A stretch of 39,796 nt of DNA. It comes from Rhodanobacteraceae bacterium. GTDB lineage: Bacteria > Pseudomonadota > Gammaproteobacteria > Xanthomonadales > Rhodanobacteraceae. Below are positions 8,465 to 17,248 of this stretch, in pieces; position 1 is the first letter of the stretch, and each line of letters begins with the position of its first letter. A program made the position numbers and the translations under genes. Location of the stretch: NCBI GenBank assembly GCA_003142815.1, contig PLNP01000005.1:5664-45459 (forward strand), written 5' to 3'. The notes under the pieces were generated by a model. That model did no database searches. It was not told the DNA's origin and saw only the letters and a program-made list of their open reading frames with translations.

Positions 8465-9004
8465 TTATTCGACGGGTTCGATACTCACCCGCACCCGCAA
8501 GCGATCACCTGGATCGTAGTTGAGGCGCGACATGAAGACGTCACCGCGATAGCGGTACTGCACGTCGTACGCGACAACGCGACGCTCCTCGGCGACATCA
8601 TTCAAGACATGGCAGCGCCGTTCCGTTTCGACATAAGACGAGTCACCACCGCTGGCAACATTGTTGCCGATGGCGCCACCCGCAACCGCCCCTGCAACGG
8701 TGGCCGCCTTGCGTCCATCGCCCTTGCCGACTGTACTGCCGAGGACGCCGCCAACAATCGCGCCGAGCACGGTGCCTGTCGCACGATTGCCGTTGTCGAC
8801 GTGGCGCTCGACCGGGACTTCTTCGCACTCCTGGCGCGGCGCACTGGTCTGCACGTGGCTATAGATCGGATCGACGCGCAGCACATCGGCCCATGCCACC
8901 TTGGCGTTGTCCGCACCGGCCGCATTGTCATAACTGCGATCCTGAGCGCTGACCTGGGTCCCCACCAGGAGCAGCGTCACGGCCGCCAACATCATCAATT
9001 TCAT
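8465..9004 (-). CDS. Glycine-zipper envelope protein (17 kDa antigen-like)
   Basis: A 179-residue exported protein. The ATG at 9002-9004 has a GGAGGC ribosome site five to six bases upstream and starts a signal peptide (MKLMMLAAVTLLLVGTQVSA, cleavage likely after QVSA). The middle contains a glycine-zipper segment of alternating small residues (TGTVLGAIVGGVLGSTVGKG and the following AATVAGAVAGGAIGN), typical of the glycine zipper 2TM domain in outer-membrane or periplasmic proteins. The C-terminal part (YRYRGDVFMSRL) resembles the conserved end of this family. No lipobox is seen, so it is probably a periplasmic or membrane-inserted protein. Its exact role is unknown. Confidence 0.8.
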   Translation of the reverse strand: MKLMMLAAVTLLLVGTQVSAQDRSYDNAAGADNAKVAWADVLRVDPIYSHVQTSAPRQECEEVPVERHVDNGNRATGTVLGAIVGGVLGSTVGKGDGRKAATVAGAVAGGAIGNNVASGGDSSYVETERRCHVLNDVAEERRVVAYDVQYRYRGDVFMSRLNYDPGDRLRVRVSIEPVE

Positions 9005-9208
9005 TACTGCCTCCAAGCCAAGCTCGCCACGCTATGCCGATCATTGCCGGCTTGCTCTGCCCACGCGTGGTCGAGGAATTCCGTTGCAATTACAGCATTC
9101 GATCGCTGAACCCACCCCTAAGCCACTAGCCACATTCAGAAATCCGCCGAAGTGCCGGGACCGCGACGGGCGCCCTGTTATCATCACGAGCCGCGGAGGC
9201 TTCTCTTG

Positions 9209-10675
9209 ATGCAACTACGACTCCACAACGGCCTGACCCGGCGTACCGAGGACTTCGTTCCGGCCAATCCCGAGCGCGTCACGATGTATGTGTGCGGGCC
9301 GACCGTCTACAACTACGTGCATATCGGCAACGCGCGGCCGCCTGTCGTGTTCGGCCTGCTCGCGCGACTGCTGAAGCGCCGCTATCCGAACGTCGTCTAC
9401 GCGCGCAACATCACCGACATCGACGACAAGATCAACGCAGCCGCGAAAAGTGCCGGCGTGCCAATCGATGCGATCACGACACACTTCGCCGCGGCTTATC
9501 GCGAAGACATGGCGAAGCTCGGCGCGGACGAGCCCGACATCGCACCGCGCGCGACCGCCCATATCGGCCAGATCATTGTGATGTGCGAACGGCTGATCGC
9601 CAGCGGCCACGCCTATGCCGCCGAAGGCCATGTGCTGTTCGACGTCGCCAGCTTCGCCGACTACGGCCGTCTTTCCGGCCGTTCGACCGAGGATATGATC
9701 GCCGGCGCGAGAGTCGAAGTCGCGCCATACAAGAAGAACCCGGCTGATTTTGTGCTCTGGAAACCGTCGACGCCGGACCTGCCGGGCTGGGACAGCCCAT
9801 GGGGCCGTGGCCGGCCGGGCTGGCACATCGAATGCTCGGCGATGGCCGAGGCGCATCTCGGTGAAACCATCGACATCCATGCCGGCGGCAACGATCTCAT
9901 GTTTCCGCATCACGAGAACGAGATCGCGCAAAGCACGTGCGCCCACGGCGGCAAGGTCTTCGCGCGCTACTGGCTGCACAACGGCATGCTGACCTTCGAT
10001 GGGCGCAAGATGTCCAAATCGCTCGGCAACGTGCTCGTGCTGCACGAACTCCTCGAAAAACACTCGCCAGAAGTGCTGCGCTTCCTGCTCCTGAAAGCGC
10101 ACTATCGCCAGCCGCTCGACTGGTCCGACACCACGCTGCAGCAGGCGCGTGCGACGCTGGACGGCTGGTATCGCGTATTACTCGATCTCGCTGATGTCGA
10201 GGTCAGTGCTGAGGAGCGCAAAGTACCAGCCGAGGTCGAATCCGCTCTGCTCGACGATCTCAATACGCCTCAAGCGTTCGCCGTGCTCGCTCGCCTTGCG
10301 GACGGTGCCCGTAGCGCGGCCACGTCGGAAGCCAAACATGAAGCTAAAGCCGCCTTGCTCGGAGGCGGCGGCCTACTTGGTCTTTTGCAACAAGATCCCA
10401 ACATCTGGTTTGGAAGTGGCCACGCGGAAACCGATGTCGTCACGAAACTTCGCAGGGAGCGCCGAGCGGCGCGCAGCGCGAAGAATTTCGCCCGTGCTGA
10501 CGAAATTCGAAAAGAGCTCGCTGCAATGGGTGTCACCATCGAAGACAAACCTGACGGTACCGATAACGTCATCGTTCGTGAACGGTTAGTCGAAACCATT
10601 GGAACTTCCAGTTCCGTAAAAAGCCAGCTCTCAGCGACCGCGCAACTCTCCGATAAAGTCGACTTGTCCAATTGA
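9209..10675 (+). CDS. cysS: Cysteinyl-tRNA synthetase
   Basis: The 488-residue class I aminoacyl-tRNA synthetase charges tRNA-Cys. Visible signatures: [18 protein letters not shown] (zinc cysteine and the HIGH-type motif) near residues 26-43, [12 protein letters not shown] with zinc ligands near the middle, HHENEIAQS, and KMSKSLGN (KMSKS loop). The ATG at 9209 follows GGAGGC by a normal distance; an in-frame start at 9152 would add 19 residues without family support. The C-terminus is slightly longer than in E. coli (461 residues), ending in a Ser-rich tail. The gene is divergent from the glycine-zipper gene and is followed seven bases later by sufE. Confidence 0.96.
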   Translation: MQLRLHNGLTRRTEDFVPANPERVTMYVCGPTVYNYVHIGNARPPVVFGLLARLLKRRYPNVVYARNITDIDDKINAAAKSAGVPIDAITTHFAAAYREDMAKLGADEPDIAPRATAHIGQIIVMCERLIASGHAYAAEGHVLFDVASFADYGRLSGRSTEDMIAGARVEVAPYKKNPADFVLWKPSTPDLPGWDSPWGRGRPGWHIECSAMAEAHLGETIDIHAGGNDLMFPHHENEIAQSTCAHGGKVFARYWLHNGMLTFDGRKMSKSLGNVLVLHELLEKHSPEVLRFLLLKAHYRQPLDWSDTTLQQARATLDGWYRVLLDLADVEVSAEERKVPAEVESALLDDLNTPQAFAVLARLADGARSAATSEAKHEAKAALLGGGGLLGLLQQDPNIWFGSGHAETDVVTKLRRERRAARSAKNFARADEIRKELAAMGVTIEDKPDGTDNVIVRERLVETIGTSSSVKSQLSATAQLSDKVDLSN

Positions 10676-10682
10676 AACTAAG

Positions 10683-11138
10683 ATGAACGCTCAGCTTGAG
10701 CCAGTCGAAACCAGCGCCGAAGAAGCGCAAACCGCGATTGCCGAGGAATTCGCGTTCTTCGGTGACTGGGCCGAACGCTATCAATACCTGATTGACCTCG
10801 GCCGCAAGCTGCCAGCGTTTCCAGACCCGCAGAAGACCGAGCAACACGAGGTTCACGGCTGTCAATCACAGGTCTGGCTGCTGCCGAGCGGGGATGCGCA
10901 TCGCCTCGATTTCCAGGCGATCAGCGATTCCTCGATCGTGTCCGGCCTGATCGCGCTGCTGCTGCGTGTGTACTCGGGCCGCCCGGCCGCGGAAATCCTC
11001 GCGACCGAGCCGCACTTCATCGCGGCGATCGGCCTCGCCAAGCATCTGTCGCCGACGCGCTCCAACGGTCTCGCCGCAATGCTTCAGGCGATCAAGCAGC
11101 GCGCGCGCGAAGCGCTGGCAGCGCTGAGCCAGCCATGA
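10683..11138 (+). CDS. sufE: SufE family cysteine-desulfuration protein
   Basis: A 151-residue sulfur acceptor that takes persulfide sulfur from a cysteine desulfurase (SufS or CsdA) and passes it to the Fe-S scaffold. The sulfur-accepting cysteine is in EVHGCQSQVWL near residue 60, the family hallmark, followed by SDSSIVSGLIALLL and the C-terminal helices (LSPTRSNGLAAML). The gene lies seven bases after cysS and is probably cotranscribed. CsdE, the close paralogue, cannot be excluded by sequence alone. It ends at a long inverted repeat shared with the convergent gene. Confidence 0.93.
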   Translation: MNAQLEPVETSAEEAQTAIAEEFAFFGDWAERYQYLIDLGRKLPAFPDPQKTEQHEVHGCQSQVWLLPSGDAHRLDFQAISDSSIVSGLIALLLRVYSGRPAAEILATEPHFIAAIGLAKHLSPTRSNGLAAMLQAIKQRAREALAALSQP

Positions 11139-11213
11139 CCGTCGCCCCGGCGAAAGCCGGGGCCCAGTGACTTCCTGCATCCGCTGGATCCCGGCTTTCG
11201 CCCGGGATGACGG
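11139..11213. repeat. Long interspersed inverted repeat, family B, between convergent genes
   Basis: CCCCGGCGAAAGCCGGGG and, about 25 bases on, GATCCCGGCTTTCGCCCGGG face each other, each preceded or followed by CCAG/CTGG. The whole forms a long imperfect hairpin. Relatives are at 27643-27720 and 30669-30768. Lying between the stops of sufE and the panE-like gene, it may act as a bidirectional terminator. Confidence 0.7.
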
Positions 11214-11222
11214 CCTATGCTT

Positions 11223-12161
11223 TTACGTTCTTTCAGTAGAATTCGTCGCAACGCGCACGCCTTCGTACACGCGCAGATGCGTCAACGCGGCCGCGAGCAG
11301 CGGCGTGTCCAGCGCATGCGCAATGGCCCGTGCGCGCATGTCGCCGAGGATGTGCTCGCATTCCGTGCGTGCCCCGCGTTCGAGGTCGCGCAGCATGGAC
11401 GCCTTCAACGGCGAGTTCGGCATCGTCAGTACGCGCTCGGCGTCGATGGTCGCCGTCGTCGATAGCACATGGCCGCTGCGTCGCGCCGTTTCCGTGCATT
11501 CGACATACAAGCGCCGCGCGAGATCCGCGCCGTCGGCGGTCACCACGATCTCGCCGACCGAGCCACGCATCAGGCAGGTCAGGCCCGCCAGCGTCGCGAT
11601 GAACGCGAACTTTTCCCACATCGCGGCAAGGATGTCAGCGCTGTGGATGACGTTAGGACCGAGAGTGTGCAACCCCGCCGCGATGTCGACCGGCACCGAC
11701 ATTGCCGGGTCACGACTGCCGAAGGTCAACCGGTCCAGCGAACCAAACTGGTGAACCGCGCCCTCGGCATCCAGCGTCACCGAGATATGGCAAACGCCAC
11801 CGAGCACGTGTGCTGCGCCGAACGCCGCATCGAGCGCATCGAGTTGGCGCACGCCGTTCAGCAGCGGCAATACGAGGGTCCTGTCGCCGACCGCTGGCGC
11901 AATCGCCGCGATCGCGGAATCGAGGTCGTAGGCCTTGCACGACACCACGGCGAGGTCATAGTGCGCGCCCGCTGCGACCGCGGTGATCGCCTGAACCGGC
12001 TGCGAGAAATCGCCGCGCCCACTGCGGATGCGCAGGCCACGTTTTGCGAGCAGCGCAGCGCGCGCGGGTCGCACCAGAAATGCGACGTCATGGCCCGCTT
12101 CGATCAGGCGCGCGCCGTAGCAGCCGCCGATCGCACCGGCGCCGAGGATCAGGACGCGCAT
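11223..12161 (-). CDS. Ketopantoate reductase (ApbA/PanE) family protein
   Basis: The 312-residue protein has the N-terminal NADP-binding GAGAIGGCYG (residues 7-16), the VSCKAYD segment with a conserved lysine near residue 75, LNGVRQLD, and a C-terminal helical domain with NSPLKASMLRDLERGARTE. PanE reduces 2-dehydropantoate to pantoate for CoA synthesis. Here the catalytic-lysine segment reads MWEKFAFIATLAG: the lysine is present but the asparagine that follows in E. coli PanE (KLAVN) is replaced by isoleucine. This variant is common in paralogues of the family, so the true substrate may differ. It lies 11 bases after pilZ on the same strand. Confidence 0.85.
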   Translation of the reverse strand: MRVLILGAGAIGGCYGARLIEAGHDVAFLVRPARAALLAKRGLRIRSGRGDFSQPVQAITAVAAGAHYDLAVVSCKAYDLDSAIAAIAPAVGDRTLVLPLLNGVRQLDALDAAFGAAHVLGGVCHISVTLDAEGAVHQFGSLDRLTFGSRDPAMSVPVDIAAGLHTLGPNVIHSADILAAMWEKFAFIATLAGLTCLMRGSVGEIVVTADGADLARRLYVECTETARRSGHVLSTTATIDAERVLTMPNSPLKASMLRDLERGARTECEHILGDMRARAIAHALDTPLLAAALTHLRVYEGVRVATNSTERT

Positions 12162-12172
12162 GCAAAGTCCCC

Positions 12173-12538
12173 CTACATTGTGTGGGTCGGACGTTCCTGG
12201 GTCAGGATGCCGGCGAGGATCGACTCGATTTTCGTGCGCGCGGCTTCGCCATCGGACGATTCGCTGAACTGCACGCCGATCCCGGCCATGCGGTTGCCTT
12301 GCGCACCTGGCGGAGTGATCCAGATGATCTTGCCGGCGATCGGCATGCGATCTTTGTCGTCCATCAGCGAAAGCAGGATGAACACCTCGTCGCCGAGGCT
12401 GTAGCGCTTCGGGGTCGGCACAAACAAGCCTCCACCGCGCACGAATGGCATATAGGCGTTGAACAGAGCGCCCTTGTCCTTGATCGCCAACGGCAACATG
12501 CCCTGGCGTGGCGCTCCGCGCGATACTGGGGTGGCCAT
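12173..12538 (-). CDS. pilZ: PilZ domain protein (type IV pilus type)
   Basis: A 121-residue single-domain protein with the PilZ fold: MLPLAIKDKGALFNAYMPFVRGGGLFVPT, then SLGDEVFILLSLMDDKDRMPIAGKIIWITPP. It starts five bases after the holB stop, the position pilZ holds in Pseudomonas and Xanthomonas. Like those founding PilZ proteins it lacks a clear RxxxR c-di-GMP binding motif, so it probably acts through protein contacts (PilB, FimX) in pilus assembly rather than by binding the nucleotide. Confidence 0.9.
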   Translation of the reverse strand: MATPVSRGAPRQGMLPLAIKDKGALFNAYMPFVRGGGLFVPTPKRYSLGDEVFILLSLMDDKDRMPIAGKIIWITPPGAQGNRMAGIGVQFSESSDGEAARTKIESILAGILTQERPTHTM

Positions 12539-12542
12539 TTAT

Positions 12543-13520
12543 TCACGTACTCCCTGAAACCGCGGCGCGGACAGGCCACGCGCGCAATAAATCGAGCAGG
12601 ACCAAATCCGTGCGCAACGGAGTTGCCAGCAGGCCGCGCGCGTGATTGGCGCGGCTGAACCACGCCGCTAGCTTCGGGATTTCTTCGCGCGCGGTCAAGC
12701 CGAGCGCGCCGACTTCACCGCGGGCGAGGCTGCGCGCCTCGTCACGCGCAAGCGCAGCAGCGAACCAGAGCCGTGTCTCCGGCTGGTCCGCGGCCCAGCG
12801 CTCCGCCACCTCGGACGGTGGCCTGCGACCGCGGCTGAGCGCGGCGAGATCGTCGGCGCAGGCAGTGCGGATCGCGAGCGTTTCGTCCTTGCTCCACTTC
12901 AGCGCGAGCCCGGGATTGCCCAGACTCGCATCGAGCGACTCCTCGGCGCGCGCAACGTCGATGCGATGCTCGCGCAACCAGGCCAATGCCTCCGCGCGCG
13001 TCGGCGCACGCAGGTCGATGCGCTGGCACCGACTGCGAATCGTCGCCGGGAGTCGCGACGGGTCATCCGCGATCAGCATCAGGATCGTCGCGGGCGTCGG
13101 TTCCTCCAGCGTTTTCAGCAGTGCATTGGCCGCGTTGACGTTGAGCCGGTCGGCCGGATCGATGAGTGCAATCTGCGCGCCGCCGAACTGGCTCGACAGC
13201 GCGAGCCGCTGCGACAACGCGCGGATCTGGTCGACGGTTATTTCGGTGCGCGGCTTGCCGTCCTCGCGCAGCTCAAACGTGATCCGGGCCAAGTCCGGAT
13301 GCGAGCCCGCAGCCACCAGCCGGCAACTGCGACAGACGCCGCAGGCATAGCCCTCGCCTGTGCGCTGGCTGCACAACGCCGCCGTCGCGAGGGCGTTGGC
13401 GAGCGTGCGTTTGCCCAGCCCCGCAGGCGCGGCGAACAGCAAGCCGTGGTGCAGACGGTGCCCGGCGAGCGCGCTGGCGAGCATGTGCCACGTCTCGGCC
13501 AGCCACGGCTGCAGGCTCAC
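12543..13520 (-). CDS. holB: DNA polymerase III delta-prime subunit
   Basis: The 325-residue clamp-loader subunit. It shows an AAA+ fold with FAAPAGLGKRTLANALA (Walker A-like), a zinc module CGVCRSCRL preceded by CSQ, DPADRLNVNAANALLKTLEEP, and RSRCQRIDL. A GTG start at 13518-13520 overlaps the tmk stop as GTGA and gives SLQPWLAETW, the usual family beginning; an upstream start would add 15 residues from the tmk frame. With the tau/gamma subunit (dnaX at 28853) it loads the sliding clamp at replication forks. Confidence 0.92.
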   Translation of the reverse strand: MSLQPWLAETWHMLASALAGHRLHHGLLFAAPAGLGKRTLANALATAALCSQRTGEGYACGVCRSCRLVAAGSHPDLARITFELREDGKPRTEITVDQIRALSQRLALSSQFGGAQIALIDPADRLNVNAANALLKTLEEPTPATILMLIADDPSRLPATIRSRCQRIDLRAPTRAEALAWLREHRIDVARAEESLDASLGNPGLALKWSKDETLAIRTACADDLAALSRGRRPPSEVAERWAADQPETRLWFAAALARDEARSLARGEVGALGLTAREEIPKLAAWFSRANHARGLLATPLRTDLVLLDLLRAWPVRAAVSGST

Positions 13521-14152
13521 GCGACCGCCTCGACGGAGTCGACATAGGCGTCGATGATCGCGCACGCGGCGCCGCGAACCGCCGCGACGGGCTGGCTCGC
13601 ATCGATCACGCGAAAGCGTGCCGGTTCGGCGGCGGCGCGCTCGCGATACGCCGCACGCACGCGCTCGAAGAAATCGCCGGATTCCAGCTCGATGCGATCG
13701 GCGTGGCCACGTGCACCGACGCGTGCCAAGCCTTCGGCAACCGGCAAATCGAACAGCAGGGTGAGATCGGGTTTGATCAGCGCCGCCCAGTCTTCGAGTT
13801 CGGCGATACGCGCGCGCGGCTGGCCGCGACCACCCCCTTGGTACGCATAGCTCGCATCGGTGAATCGGTCCGACAACGCCCAGCGCCCGGCCGCAAGCGC
13901 GGGCTGGATAACCTCACGCACGAGCTGCGCGCGCGCGGCGAACATCAGCAGAAGCTCGCTTTCCGCCGTGATGTCGCGCCGCGCCGGATCGAGCACGATC
14001 GCGCGCACCGCTTCGCCGAATGCGGTGCCGCCGGGTTCGCGCGTCACCACCACGTCCAGACCGCGGCTGGCCAACCGCACGCGCACGACTTCGAGCACGG
14101 TGCTCTTGCCGGCGCCCTCGCCACCCTCCAGCGTGATGAATTTTCCGCTCAT
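13517..14152 (-). CDS. tmk: Thymidylate kinase
   Basis: The 211-residue kinase phosphorylates dTMP to dTDP. The P-loop is LEGGEGAGKST (residues 8-18), the DRX-type motif is SDRFTDASYAYQGGGRG, and the lid region is GARGHADRIE. The ATG at 14150-14152 follows GGGAA and gives the usual MSGKFITLEG. A GTG 15 bases upstream overlaps the mltG stop and is an alternative. It is linked to holB by a 4-base overlap and to mltG by 11 bases. Confidence 0.95.
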   Translation of the reverse strand: MSGKFITLEGGEGAGKSTVLEVVRVRLASRGLDVVVTREPGGTAFGEAVRAIVLDPARRDITAESELLLMFAARAQLVREVIQPALAAGRWALSDRFTDASYAYQGGGRGQPRARIAELEDWAALIKPDLTLLFDLPVAEGLARVGARGHADRIELESGDFFERVRAAYRERAAAEPARFRVIDASQPVAAVRGAACAIIDAYVDSVEAVA

Positions 14153-14163
14153 GCGATTCCCGA

Positions 14164-15231
14164 TCACGGCGTGCGCTGCAATTGATACTTCTGGACCGCG
14201 CGATTGTGCGCGTCCAGGGTCAGCGAGAACTCGTGGCTGCCATCGCCACGCGCGACGAAATACAACGCATCGCCTGGGGTCGGATGCAGGGTCGCCTCGA
14301 TCGCGACGGCACCCGGCAACGCAATCGGGGTCGGTGGCAAACCATCGCGCGTATAGGTGTTGTACGGCGTATCGCTTTCCAGATCGCGGCGATGGATGTT
14401 GCCGTCGTACGCGTCGCCTAGCCCAAAGATAACGGTCGGATCGGTCTGCAAACGCATACCGGCCTTCAGGCGGCGCAGGAATACGCCGGCGATGAGCGGG
14501 CGTTCGTTCGGCTGTGCGGTTTCCTTCTCGACGATCGAGGCAAGGATCAACGCCTGGTACGGCGTATCGAGGTTCACGTCCGGGCTACGCGCCGCCCATA
14601 GCCGGTCGAGTGTCTTCTGCATCGCCGCGTGCGTGCGCTTGAGCACATCGACGTCCGATTCGCCCTTCACCCAGGCATAGGTTTCCGGCAGGAACCAGCC
14701 TTCCGGCTTGCCATCGTCGATGCCGACACGCTTGGCGATGTCATCGTCGGAGAGGCCAGGCAGGGTTTGTGCCAGTCCGCTCTCGGTGGCGAGGGCGAGG
14801 CGCAATTGCTTGAACGTCCATCCGTCAACAATCGTGAAACGGTGCTGCACGACTTCGCCAGCGGCCATCCGGCGCAACAGTTCGCGCGGCGTGATGCCTG
14901 GGGCAAGCGCGTACTCGCCCGCGTGCAGGCGACCGCCGACGCCAAGCTCGCGGCCGAGCGCGCGCCAGTAGAGGCCCTCACGCACTCCGCGGCCGGCGAA
15001 CCCGTCGTGGCGCAACTGGGCGACGATCAGCGGATAACTCGCGCCGCGGGCGATATCGATCGTCGCGTCGGCCTGCGCGATCGGCAGAGGTGAATCGGTG
15101 AAATGTCGATAGTCGAACCAGGCCGCGACCGCGGCGCCAACCACGGCGAGCAGGACGAGTACCAGCACTATAGCCAGTACGGAGCGGCCTTGGATTGCGC
15201 GTGGGTGGGGCATGGTTCGGCGTTTCAACAT
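14164..15231 (-). CDS. mltG: Endolytic peptidoglycan transglycosylase MltG
   Basis: A 355-residue inner-membrane protein that cuts nascent glycan strands and ends their elongation. One transmembrane segment (VLAIVLVLVLLAVVGAAVAAW, about residues 17-37) is followed by a LysM-like part (RGASYPLIVAQL) and the YceG catalytic domain with LILASIVEKETAQPNE (the catalytic Glu of the motif), LQTDPTVIFGLG, NTYTRDGLPPTPIALPG and ALYFVARGDGSHEFS. I take ATG 15229-15231 as the start; a second ATG six codons later is possible. The frame remains open upstream through a pabB-like remnant, so a 412-residue fusion starting at 15402 cannot be excluded. Confidence 0.92.
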   Translation of the reverse strand: MLKRRTMPHPRAIQGRSVLAIVLVLVLLAVVGAAVAAWFDYRHFTDSPLPIAQADATIDIARGASYPLIVAQLRHDGFAGRGVREGLYWRALGRELGVGGRLHAGEYALAPGITPRELLRRMAAGEVVQHRFTIVDGWTFKQLRLALATESGLAQTLPGLSDDDIAKRVGIDDGKPEGWFLPETYAWVKGESDVDVLKRTHAAMQKTLDRLWAARSPDVNLDTPYQALILASIVEKETAQPNERPLIAGVFLRRLKAGMRLQTDPTVIFGLGDAYDGNIHRRDLESDTPYNTYTRDGLPPTPIALPGAVAIEATLHPTPGDALYFVARGDGSHEFSLTLDAHNRAVQKYQLQRTP

Positions 15232-15402
15232 GAGGGCACCAGCGTAGCCGGATTCGATATCGAAGGGCGAGGGCTGAGGGCTGCGCGCGCGCCGGATGCC
15301 GCGCGCGACACTTTCGAGCAAGCCCGGATAGCGTTTCGGATACGCCGCCGCGAGCGGCAGCAGATCGCGGCTACCCGCGAGCTCACGGATGACAGGCGTC
15401 AT
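15232..15402 (-). pseudogene. pabB: Remnant of pabB (aminodeoxychorismate synthase component I), 5' end only
   Basis: From ATG 15400-15402 the first 35 or so codons read like a PabB N-terminus (IRELAGSRDLLPLAAAYPKR, then PGLLESVARG). In Xanthomonas pabB lies in this place between fabF and mltG. After about residue 35 the similarity ends in a short low-complexity stretch (RRARSPQPSP, from GCCCTCAGCCCTCGCCC), and the frame runs straight into mltG. More than 400 codons of the enzyme are missing. The remnant keeps the start codon and is in frame with mltG. Identification rests on my memory of the family. Confidence 0.6.
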
Positions 15403-15435
15403 CGCCGATCACCGCGTGTCGCGGCTGCGCCGATC

Positions 15436-16674
15436 CTACAGGCGGCGGAACGCCAGGGTGCCGTTGGTCCCGCCAAAGCCGAACGAATTGGACAGCACGA
15501 CATCGAGCTTCGCCTGGCGCGCGGTGTTCGGCACGAAATCAAGGTCGCAGCCTTCGCCAGGATTGTCGAGATTGATAGTCGGCGGAACCACACCATCGCG
15601 GATCGCCAAGATCGAGAAGATCGCCTCGATGCCGCCGGCCGCGCCGAGCAGGTGCCCGGTCATCGACTTGGTTGAGCTCACCATCAATTTCTTCGCATGG
15701 TCGCCGAAGAGGCCCTTGATGCCCTGCACCTCGGCGGCGTCGCCAGCCGGTGTCGATGTACCGTGTGCGTTGATGTACTGCACATCCTCCAGCGCGAGCC
15801 CGGCATCCTTGACGGCCGCGCGCATGCAACGGCCGCCCCCTTCGCCATTCTCGCTCGGCGAGGTCATGTGGAAGGCATCTCCGCTCATGCCGAAGCCGAC
15901 CAGCTCACAGTAGATACGCGCGCCGCGCTTTTTCGCGTGTTCGTAGTCTTCGATCACGAGCACGCCGGCGCCGTCGGAGAGCACGAAACCGTCGCGATCG
16001 CGATCCCACGGCCGGCTCGCCTTTTCCGGCTCGTCATTGCGCGTCGATAGCGCGCGCGCCGAACAGAAGCCGCCAACCGCGGTGCCGACGGTCGAGAATT
16101 CCGCGCCGCCGGCGACCATCACGTCGGCGTCGCCATACTGGATCAGGCGCATGCTCAGACCAATGCTGTGCGTCGCGGACGTGCACGCGGTCGCGCAGGC
16201 GATGTTCGGCCCTTTCAGGCCGAGCATGATCGAGAGATTTCCCGACGCCATGTTGATGATCGAACTCGGCACGAAGAACGGCGAGATCTTGCGCTGGCCG
16301 TGTTCGTGATACGCGATGGCGGTCTTCTCGATCGTCGCGATGCCGCCGATGCCCGCGCCGACCGCGACGCCGATGCGTTCCTCGTCGTGTTCGTGGGGAT
16401 GCAGGCCTGCATCCGCCAGCGCCTGCACCGAAGCGGCAATGCCGTAGTGGATGAACGGGTCCATCTTCTTGACGTCTTTCGCGGCGACGTACTGCGCGGG
16501 ATCGAAATCGCGCACTTCGCCGGCAATGCGCGTCGGAAACGTGCTCGCATCGAAATGCGTGATCGGACCGATGCCGCTCTTGCCGGCGGTGATGTTCGCC
16601 CACGCTGTCGCCACATCGTTGCCGACGGGGCTGACGATGCCGAGACCGGTGACGACGACGCGACGCTTGGTCAT
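15436..16674 (-). CDS. fabF: 3-oxoacyl-ACP synthase II (KAS II)
   Basis: The 412-residue condensing enzyme extends acyl-ACP with malonyl-ACP. The Cys-His-His triad is visible: [12 protein letters not shown] (Cys near residue 163), [11 protein letters not shown], and [13 protein letters not shown]. The C-terminal [15 protein letters not shown] is typical. Its start is ATG 16672-16674 ([15 protein letters not shown]). It follows acpP in the leftward cluster but beyond a terminator-like hairpin, so expression after acpP is probably reduced. Confidence 0.96.
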   Translation of the reverse strand: MTKRRVVVTGLGIVSPVGNDVATAWANITAGKSGIGPITHFDASTFPTRIAGEVRDFDPAQYVAAKDVKKMDPFIHYGIAASVQALADAGLHPHEHDEERIGVAVGAGIGGIATIEKTAIAYHEHGQRKISPFFVPSSIINMASGNLSIMLGLKGPNIACATACTSATHSIGLSMRLIQYGDADVMVAGGAEFSTVGTAVGGFCSARALSTRNDEPEKASRPWDRDRDGFVLSDGAGVLVIEDYEHAKKRGARIYCELVGFGMSGDAFHMTSPSENGEGGGRCMRAAVKDAGLALEDVQYINAHGTSTPAGDAAEVQGIKGLFGDHAKKLMVSSTKSMTGHLLGAAGGIEAIFSILAIRDGVVPPTINLDNPGEGCDLDFVPNTARQAKLDVVLSNSFGFGGTNGTLAFRRL

Positions 16675-16762
16675 GGATGACGCACCCTGGTTGATTCCGA
16701 TTGCGTGTCGACCGATGGAACACGGCAGCGATTGGCATACGCAGGCGTGTGTTGGCGGTCTC

Positions 16763-16793
16763 CAAAACGAAAGCTGCGCCTCGTGGGCGCAGC
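16763..16793 (-). terminator. Intrinsic terminator after acpP
   Basis: GCTGCGCC (16773-16780) and GGCGCAGC (16786-16793) pair in an 8-bp stem; on the minus strand the stem is followed by TTTCGTTTT. It lies about 27 bases past the acpP stop, between acpP and fabF. Such a partial terminator would let acpP mRNA exceed that of fabF. Confidence 0.65.
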
Positions 16794-16819
16794 ATCGTGT
16801 GACGCTTGATAACGCGACT

Positions 16820-17059
16820 TCAAACCTTGACGTGCGCCTTGACGTAGTCGACGGCCTGCTGCACGGTCGTGATCTTCTCGGCTTCCTCGTCCGGGATCTC
16901 GCACTCGAATTCCTCTTCCAGCGCCATCACCAGCTCGACGGTGTCCAGTGAGTCGGCACCGAGATCGTCCACGAATGATGCATTCGGCGTGACCTCGTCT
17001 TCCTTCACGCCCAGCTGTTCGACGACGATCTTCTTGACGCGTTCTTCGATAGTGCTCAT
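16820..17059 (-). CDS. acpP: Acyl carrier protein
   Basis: A 79-residue acidic protein that carries fatty-acid intermediates on a phosphopantetheine arm. The attachment serine lies in [18 protein letters not shown] (Ser 37 region), and the sequence is nearly that of E. coli ACP. The ribosome site GGAGG lies 11 bases upstream of the ATG. It sits between fabG and fabF in the canonical order. Confidence 0.97.
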   Translation of the reverse strand: MSTIEERVKKIVVEQLGVKEDEVTPNASFVDDLGADSLDTVELVMALEEEFECEIPDEEAEKITTVQQAVDYVKAHVKV

Positions 17060-17146
17060 GTGTTCCTGTACCTCCGATCGGAATTCGTGCAGCGCGCGTT
17101 GTTACGGCGCGATCCGCGTGGGCGAGGCGCCCTTTCAAGACGCGGC

Positions 17147-17152
17147 ATTGTA
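17147..17152 (-). promoter_or_regulatory. Candidate acpP promoter -10 box
   Basis: TACAAT on the minus strand lies about 90 bases upstream of the acpP start, in the 189-base fabG-acpP spacer. The -35 region 17 bases away (TGGCGA) is weak. A separate acpP promoter is usual in this cluster. Confidence 0.35.
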
Positions 17153-17248
17153 GTGGAAGGTCAGGCCCCTCGCCACCTGCTGTGCGAAGCGCGCGTCGAC
17201 CTGCAAAATCCGATCAAGCGCATGCTGCAACGCACTGAATCGCAATAG

